Assembly (NCBI GenBank): GCA_021030915.1
Contig: JAGEMR010000013.1
Coordinates: 372,001 to 436,000 of the forward strand
DNA length: 64,000 bases
From: Astrothelium macrocarpum
Lineage: Eukaryota; Ascomycota; Dothideomycetes; Trypetheliales; Trypetheliaceae
Direction: 5' to 3'
Shown one piece after another: positions 58,148-64,000 of the stretch. Both the position numbers and the translations under genes were made by a program. Position 1 is the first letter of the stretch; each line of letters begins with the position of its first letter. Below the pieces are notes generated by a model that was not told the DNA's origin, searched no databases, and saw only the letters and a list, made by a program, of their open reading frames with translations.

Positions 58148-59200
58148 ATGGCTCATCTGTTCTCTCTGTCCTTAATAATTCTGTTGGTCCTTGATATAAG
58201 CCATGGCGTTATGGCCGTCGGACATAAGCCGGTTCTCCATCGTCGACTTGCACCAAAAAGATTCATCAACGCGCGCCAGGCTGTTGGTGCGTTACCATCG
58301 GCACCGTATGCTCCTACAATGGGTCATGGGCCTGAGATTGTATCTACCTCTGCTCCTTTAGCTACAATCACACCCTATCCTTCTGCAGCTCCAGTACAAA
58401 TTACTCAGCAAAGTCAAGTCGTCATAACTTATGTGCCACAATATACATTGTGTGAGTTACTATACATTGCCTTCGTCCCAGTATCTCCAGCCAACACAAG
58501 ATCTCTAGGTCCCCAGTCCCTCAATAGCTCCATAAACTCCTCATTGACATTCGGTCCGGACAATGGAACATGCTCAACGTTCTTCACTCCTTCTACGACG
58601 AAAATTTGTGCAACCACGTTGATTGGCCTTTACACAACATATCCAGTGACGGCTTGTGATCAATTGATAACCTTCTCGACCCAGCTAGGTTACACGATCG
58701 CAACAGCAACGGCGACGCCAACCACTGGAATTAATGATACGGGGATCTTTCCAAACAGCAGCCTTATTACTCCGGCTCCGTTGATTCAAACGCTCACCAC
58801 ATACTACTTGGCACCGTGGCAAAACTTGGTCAGTGCTGGGATTCCGCCTGCTGATGTTGAGGTCAAGATATATTCTGCTGCAGGAGACGATTCTGATCAA
58901 TGTCTGCTTGAAAGTGAGACCTGGGTTACTCAGCTAGCCACAATCACTACTGCAACAACCTCAAGAATCAGCTTCATTGCGACGATACCAGGTCCTGCTC
59001 AGCTGGTCATAGAGACATATGTGGCAAATATTACGGAGACGTTGACTACTTTGACCATGGAAACGAACATGGTTTTGAATGGTAATCTCGTTACAGAGAC
59101 TCTAAGCACAAGTCGATTGTCATCTCAGACACCAATTCCACAGTCGACGGAAACTTCTACAATCACAGTACTTCCTGTGGCTAATAATCAGCTGACGTAA
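58148..59200 (+). CDS. Secreted fungal protein of unknown function, 350 aa
   Basis: A single-exon frame; the ATG at 58148 begins a strong signal peptide (MAHLFSLSLIILLVLDISHG), while the frame extends further upstream only with a TTG. YVPQYTLCELLYIAF near 95-110, then GTCSTFFTPSTTKICATTL and TLTTYYLAPWQ, form a conserved-looking core with about six Cys. Many Thr and several NxS/T sites suggest glycosylation. The last part is Thr/Ser-rich. It resembles a conserved secreted family of filamentous fungi, remembered only by style, with no assigned role. A potential GT donor inside the YTLCE region is not needed. Confidence 0.72.
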   Translation: MAHLFSLSLIILLVLDISHGVMAVGHKPVLHRRLAPKRFINARQAVGALPSAPYAPTMGHGPEIVSTSAPLATITPYPSAAPVQITQQSQVVITYVPQYTLCELLYIAFVPVSPANTRSLGPQSLNSSINSSLTFGPDNGTCSTFFTPSTTKICATTLIGLYTTYPVTACDQLITFSTQLGYTIATATATPTTGINDTGIFPNSSLITPAPLIQTLTTYYLAPWQNLVSAGIPPADVEVKIYSAAGDDSDQCLLESETWVTQLATITTATTSRISFIATIPGPAQLVIETYVANITETLTTLTMETNMVLNGNLVTETLSTSRLSSQTPIPQSTETSTITVLPVANNQLT

Positions 59201-59903
59201 GGGGTTCCATTCCCAATCCTGTTCTGACTGAGCCGAACTTTTGACAAACTATCAAGTCCGGATCTCACAAGTACTTTAACTAATTCCCTTACACATACGA
59301 TTACCTCTGGAATGTCAATCGTGACAATGACGAGAATCTCCACTGCATCGTGAATTTCTTTGGTTCGAAGAGAAGCACGTGCATGGCAACGTTGCACATG
59401 TGTCTCGATGCTTCCCCGTATTCCGGAAGGGACCAATATCGAGCAGACCAAGTCTTTCAATTTCATTGTATCTTTTCATACCGTTATAAGGTTGCACAGA
59501 AGCTATTCGCGGGCGGGTCATGAATATGTGTCACAGGTGGCTTGTTTTTTACCAAATGCGGTCTAGGGTTCCTTCCACGAAGGGTACAGATAGCGAAACA
59601 AATTGAAAGAAAAATAAATTATCTACATTTTCCGTGGTGTTCAAGCACAATTTACCAGGTCCTGGCTTCCTTCTTTGTCTCGACACCTGCTTCAGAGTCT
59701 GGTCGTGAGCAAATTTGAGCCTGCCTAAAAATTCATTCACGTATAAAACAGCAACCATCACCCAGTCACCACTTCTCTTCCACTTCTCTTCCACTTCACT
59801 TTCTTTTCCTCTTGATCAGTCTGTTGAACAAGAATCATCGACGGGACGAAACAATCAGAATCGGTGGTCATTTTTTTTCCAAACCAACACCAAAAATTTC
59901 ACC
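59201..59903. other. Intergenic, 703 bp
   Basis: Between two plus-strand secreted-protein genes. It holds the TATA-like element listed next and a CT-rich leader near 59760-59810. Confidence 0.5.
59742..59748 (+). promoter_or_regulatory. TATA-like element
   Basis: TATAAAA lies 162 bp upstream of the ATG at 59904 and just before a pyrimidine-rich stretch, typical of a strongly expressed fungal gene. Confidence 0.45.
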
Positions 59904-60758
59904 ATGTTGTCAACCCATCTTCTTTCCCTCTTCGTAGCTACAACCTCCCTCGCCAACCCCATAAATCCAACTCTCCTCATCCAAACCGATACTGAGCCCT
60001 GGCAGACCATCGGTGGCACCACCACAGATTACCATACCACCAACATCCCCCCTTACACCAATCAGCCAGGCACTCAAATCACCGTCACCGACGTTCCCAA
60101 CCCCAACGGCGGAAGCTGGACCCTGAAGACCTCCACGCTCTCCACCTGGGCCTCACAGTACACCTCCCGCGCCTCGATCCTCACCTCCCAAGACACCTTC
60201 GTCACCAGCCCTTTCCTCCCGAACGTCACGTCCGCCGCCATCCGCCGCAGCAACGACGACGACAACGACGTCACCCTCATCATCACGCCCCCGGGGTACT
60301 CCGCAAACTGCACCACCCTCTGCGTGCCCCTCCGCACCCTCACCGCCCCTTGCAGCAAGGACTTCCCCCCACTCACCACCATCACAACAACCATCTACCC
60401 CATCGGCTGGCACCCGGGCTGCCGCACCTGCGCGCCGCCACTCACCGAAGTCGCCACGATCCCCGCGTCCGAGGCGTCAGTGTTCTCGGGACCATACAGC
60501 CTCGACACTACCAATACCGATACGAGCAGCTTGAGCAACTTGAGCAGCAGCAGCGCAGCGACGAAGCGCGCGCGTGGACCGATGTCCGCGGATGCGACGC
60601 CCACTGCGTTGCCGCTGGCTGGAGACGTCCTGCCGTATGAGCTGCGTGATGGGATGACGAGCTCAGCGGAGGGCGCGGGTGAGACTGGAGTTGGGCTGGG
60701 AGTGGGCCATTTCCCGCCGGGTGGGAAGGCGCTGAAGGTTGGCCCGAATCCGTTTTAG
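59904..60758 (+). CDS. Secreted Thr-rich protein of unknown function, 284 aa
   Basis: A single-exon frame; ATG at 59904 in the context ACCATGTTG begins a signal peptide (MLSTHLLSLFVATTSLA). The in-frame sequence upstream is a leader and not protein-like. The mature part is rich in Thr, Pro and Ser, with Cys pairs near residues 136-152 (CTTLC, then APC) and near 173-176 (CRTC). The C-terminal third is low-complexity with Gly and Ser. No domain was recognised and there is no GPI signal. Codons in the coding part are strongly C-ending, which is unlike the flanks and may reflect high expression. Confidence 0.75.
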   Translation: MLSTHLLSLFVATTSLANPINPTLLIQTDTEPWQTIGGTTTDYHTTNIPPYTNQPGTQITVTDVPNPNGGSWTLKTSTLSTWASQYTSRASILTSQDTFVTSPFLPNVTSAAIRRSNDDDNDVTLIITPPGYSANCTTLCVPLRTLTAPCSKDFPPLTTITTTIYPIGWHPGCRTCAPPLTEVATIPASEASVFSGPYSLDTTNTDTSSLSNLSSSSAATKRARGPMSADATPTALPLAGDVLPYELRDGMTSSAEGAGETGVGLGVGHFPPGGKALKVGPNPF

Positions 60759-61266
60759 TTGGATCTGAGTGTCGAGGAGCTGGTGATGAGTTGTAGAGGT
60801 GGATTGGTTGCTTGAGAGTAGATGGTATGGGATGAGTCGGTCTTTCGGGGAGATAGCTGAAGGGATTGCTTTTGACTGACAAGATAAATGTGGCTCTGGA
60901 AATTTGCTTGTCAATGGGCAGAAGTGCTGGGAATTGGGAGGCAGAGTAGAAGAGTATGACAGATTGATGAGCTTGATGACAAGATGAAATAGACTGTGTA
61001 TGCTTTGAAACGCTTGCTCTTCCGCGCTTAGTCTATCGGCAATCTTAGTATGTCTAGATGTAAATAGTCCTTAAGACATTGATCCAGCTTGCACATAAGT
61101 ATTCTCAAGTTGATTTGTAGGGCATTGCTGAGCAAATGTATACATTACCACTGAATGGATATTGTCTCTAGGGGCACTGCCTCCAGAGTGATCCACAGGT
61201 AAACATCTTACGATCCCGATGGTAGTAGCTGTGAGTCTACTTGATATCACAGAAGAATCGATGCCA
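60759..61266. other. Convergent intergenic, 508 bp
   Basis: Between the secreted protein gene and the NOP6 3' end. No gene seen. Confidence 0.5.
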
Positions 61267-62600
61267 TTACGTTGTCATTCTCGCCAATCGACTCGGATGG
61301 ATCCCGTGGCTATCCTCTGCCAAAGGTTTCTCTCCCTTCGACTCTCCATCTCCATTTTCCGCACCCCATTTCCGCTTCTTTCCCTTCCCCATCGCTCCTT
61401 TCGTCGACTTTCCATCTCTTCTTCCGCTGGCCCCAGATTTTGTCTTGCCCGTATTCTCCTCGGCACGCTTTTTGTATTCGCTCTCTGCTGTCCGCTTCCG
61501 CTGCGACGCCAACTTCGAGTTCTTCTCGTGCAGGCGTTCCTTGCGGAATGTACTGTTGCCACCACCACCAGTCCTATAGTACGAGACAACCATTAGTTTC
61601 TTTGTTTACATTTCTCAGCCGTTACTCATGTCAGTGGGAAGAGGGCGTAGATAGAACAGAAGATACGTACGTCAGCTCCACGTTGATCCTTCGCGGCGCC
61701 TCATCCTCTTTTTCTTTTTTCCCTTTGTTTCCTTTCTTCTTCTGTTTCTCTCCCTCCCTGTCTTCCTTCTTCCCGACCGCGTCGGCAGGAAACCATGAAT
61801 GATGGTACAGCTTCAGACATGTCTTCATGCGATCGTAGGCATCGAATTCGAGGAAAGCGAAGCCCTTGGAACGACCGGTCTGCTTGTCTGTAATGTGGCG
61901 GGTAGCATTAGGCGTGATTTTTGCAAAATGTGAAGTCAGGGTTTCAGTGGTGGTTGAGAAGGGCAGATTGCCTGAAGATGAGAATTAGATCTTTTGAGTT
62001 GCATTTGTGTGACAAGGGATGGGACATACCAACAAAAACGATGAAGCGGTGTTTCTTTCTCGTACTTGCATCACCATAATCTTCATTATTGTCCATTTCT
62101 AGATCGCCTTGCGTTTCTGTACGATCTTCAGGTCCTTCATCTTCAATGACATGAGCTTCATCTCTGTTTAAACCATTGGGTTTTCTCCGCTTCTTTTTTT
62201 TGGACTTTTCTGTCTCCATTTCTGGTATAGTCTCATGTGGATTTGTGTTTTGCTGACCTAGCAATGAATGTTGCTTCAATTCTTTCGTGAATCCAAGTTT
62301 TCCTGCATCATCCTTTTTCTCTGTCGGACTTTCTGGCTTCCTTGGTTTTCTTTTGGGTGGCGCGCTCTCCTCTATCTCAGTGACCAGCCTCTCTTTGCCG
62401 TCGATTGTGGAGTCTTCTCTGAGCGTATCATTCTCGGGGCCGGCGCCTTTATCCGTTCGTTGTTTCTTCTTTGATTTAGTCGACGGGTTTTCGATTTTTT
62501 CGGTATTCAGAGACAAATTAGAATCCTCAAGCTGTCCAGGCAATACAGATGGCTCTTCGCGCTTTCTTTTCTTCGATGGCCTTTTCTCGCTCTTCGACAT
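61267..62600 (-). CDS. NOP6: Nucleolar RRM protein Nop6
   Basis: Three exons (62600-62030, 61971-61671, 61573-61267) encode 392 aa; introns of 58 and 97 nt join in phase. Residues 1-185 are charged and disordered with several Lys/Arg nuclear-signal runs. One RRM follows at about 185-265: RNP2 is FVGNLPF, rebuilt across the first splice site, and RNP1 is KGFAFLEF. The rest is strongly basic with a Lys-rich stretch and ends HGIHPSRLARMTT. This layout matches Nop6, which takes part in early 40S ribosome assembly in the nucleolus. The N-terminus is much longer than in yeast. The naming rests on RRM context and the tail. Confidence 0.82.
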
Positions 62601-63378
62601 ATCGTGTTTCAGTTTTCTTAGTTATGATGATGAAGAATACCTGGTGGTGTGGTCGCACTAGATGGAGAGGTTTCTTATCGATAGGGAAAGCTTCCTATGC
62701 CAGTGCTTCACTGCATGTGAAAACTTAATTCGGGCCCTTGAAAATGTGTACGTACCAATCAACGCTAAAGTGGAGCTGAGAGCGTTAATTCTATTTTGTA
62801 AGCCAGTCCCAAGAATAAGCTGATATGCAGGCCTGTCCTGGGACATGCAGATATTTTGCGTCAGCTATTGCATGGAGAAAAAGACTACTTGCGCAAACAT
62901 CGGAGAAGCTAACAAGATTGAGATTGCATTTGGTAAAATCTCTTCTAAAAGGCTGACAGCGTTACTGTATCTACAAAAGCAAGCAACAGGGGACAGCAAT
63001 AGGACCACGAATGAAGAGGAGAGCAAGAAAACCACAACTGCATTCACTACCTCTGTGATAGACTCTCGAAGAAAAGATCGCCTTCTCCGGTTGCGGAGGT
63101 GCGAATGGCTCAGCACATCTCGGCTTGGGAGAAGGGGTTGTGAGGAACATCCAAAATGAATTGTCATCGGTCGCCTCACTCGAGTCATCCAACGCCAAAC
63201 CGATCTTATTAAGTAGCAATCAAGCAAAGGAACTAGATGATATCGCTTCGAGTAGATGGGTAACAGAGTACTACAGCTGCAACCTCTTCCGTTTCCATGT
63301 AGATGCCGATTCTTGGGCAGCACATATGACCGTCAAAAAGTCAAAACGCCAAAAAGCCAAAAAATGCCAGACTTCATT
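62601..63378. other. Intergenic, 778 bp
   Basis: Between the NOP6 start and the RAC 3' end. Frames at 62845-63159 lack any domain. No gene seen. Confidence 0.5.
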
Positions 63379-63984
63379 TTATAGAATTCGGCATTTCGAC
63401 TTCTTTGCCTTTGGTGGTGGTCGAGGGCTAAGAACAGCTCTATAATAGACGTAAGCGCTTGGGTTGCAAGAGACTCTGTAACGGGGAACTGACCTGATCG
63501 CCTCATCAAACACATTTTTGAGGTTACGTTGGGTCAAAGCGGAGCATTCTAGGTATTTTGTTGCCTTGATTTCCTTTGCGCATTGCAAAGCTGTCTCATA
63601 TGTGATGGGGGCCATCTTCTTTTGTCTAAGGCTCTCTTTTGTGTTTTCGTCGTCTCGCAAGTCAAGCTTGGTGCCGACAAGAATGATTGGCACATTGGGT
63701 GCATGATGTTCAATTTCAGGGTACCACTGCCGCCGCGATTTAGTCTGTGGTCCAACATGTCTCCACACGGCTCGTGCGTTGCCTTTCTGGAATTGTGACG
63801 TACCTTGGCCTTCACGTTATCGAAGGATGGTGGGCTGACAATAGAAAAACATATTAAGAAGACGTCTGTCTGGGGATAGGAAAGGGGTCGGAGTCTGTCG
63901 TAATCCTCCTGACCTGCAGTGTCCCATAATCCCAGGCTTATCGGTTTGCCATCTACCATCACTGACGCCGAGTAGTTATCGAAA
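63379..63984 (-). CDS. RAC1: Rac-type small GTPase, 3' part (5' end outside window)
   Basis: Three exons are visible (63984-63804, 63726-63494, 63439-63379), with introns of 77 and 54 nt; the upstream exons with the P-loop lie past the right edge. The first visible exon opens [12 protein letters not shown], and [18 protein letters not shown] is the switch II region. [22 protein letters not shown] includes the TKLD base-contact motif typical of Rac (Cdc42 has TQxD); [19 protein letters not shown] is the next block. The protein ends with a Lys-rich stretch and CRIL, a geranylgeranylation CAAX box. Rac controls polarised growth and NADPH oxidase in filamentous fungi at the plasma membrane. Confidence 0.9.
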
Positions 63985-64000
63985 CTGCCCCAACTTAGCT

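Noticed and set aside
58443..58502. Possible intron in the secreted protein gene at 58148-59200
   Set aside because: A GTGAGT donor and an ACAAG end exist, but the uninterrupted frame keeps the expected conserved Cys block, so no intron was modelled.
1..64000. CRISPR arrays, operons, ribosome-binding sites or phage genes
   Set aside because: The window is clearly eukaryotic, with spliced genes; no array of spaced direct repeats was seen.

Overview
The window is nuclear DNA of a filamentous ascomycete. The coding exons are split by short GT-AG introns, mostly 45-120 nt. The gene set is fungal: Zn(II)2Cys6 regulator, ASH1-type SET methyltransferase, Erf2 palmitoyltransferase, Ssz1, a Rac GTPase and a rhodopsin-domain membrane protein. 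Protein families such as the DUF7924 type and the secreted orphans suggest a leotiomycete-like fungus, but the species cannot be named from sequence alone. I resolved 28 complete or nearly complete gene models, one gene whose frame is interrupted (given as two halves), one gene fragment, and a Rac gene cut by the right edge. No tRNA, rRNA, CRISPR array or intact transposon was recognised.

Layout. 0-10.7 kb: an annexin with a very long disordered N-terminus, a HOL1-like MFS transporter and a rhodopsin-domain protein, with long gene-poor gaps. 10.7-20 kb: a 3.5-kb gap, an ankyrin-repeat gene interrupted by a one-base frame change (or a very short intron), and a lone O-methyltransferase. 20-28 kb: a conserved block with SET-domain methyltransferase, Erf2, a small mitochondrial membrane protein and the octanoyltransferase LIP2. 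28-36 kb: OPT transporter, glutathione S-transferase, Zn2Cys6 regulator, gene fragment and short-chain dehydrogenase, a plausible uptake/detoxification neighbourhood. 36-41.5 kb: ubiquitin-conjugating enzyme, DUF7924 protein and an orphan of 430 aa. 41.6-60.8 kb: seven proteins with signal peptides (a metallopeptidase-like protein, a carboxylesterase, a mucin-like protein, a His-rich membrane protein and three others) interleaved with RNA and ribosome housekeeping genes (POP7, RRP40, SSZ1). 61-64 kb: the nucleolar RRM protein NOP6 and the 3' part of a Rac GTPase.

How genes may work together. OPT import, GST conjugation and an adjacent regulator would fit a thiol/peptide stress module. RRP40 and SSZ1 share a 241-bp divergent promoter. 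The small inner-membrane protein and LIP2, both mitochondrial, are convergent. No complete biosynthetic cluster is visible: the O-methyltransferase has no polyketide synthase or NRPS beside it. The least explained items are the interrupted ankyrin gene with its large C-terminal region of unknown function, the metallopeptidase-like protein lacking a standard HExxH, and the His-rich membrane protein.
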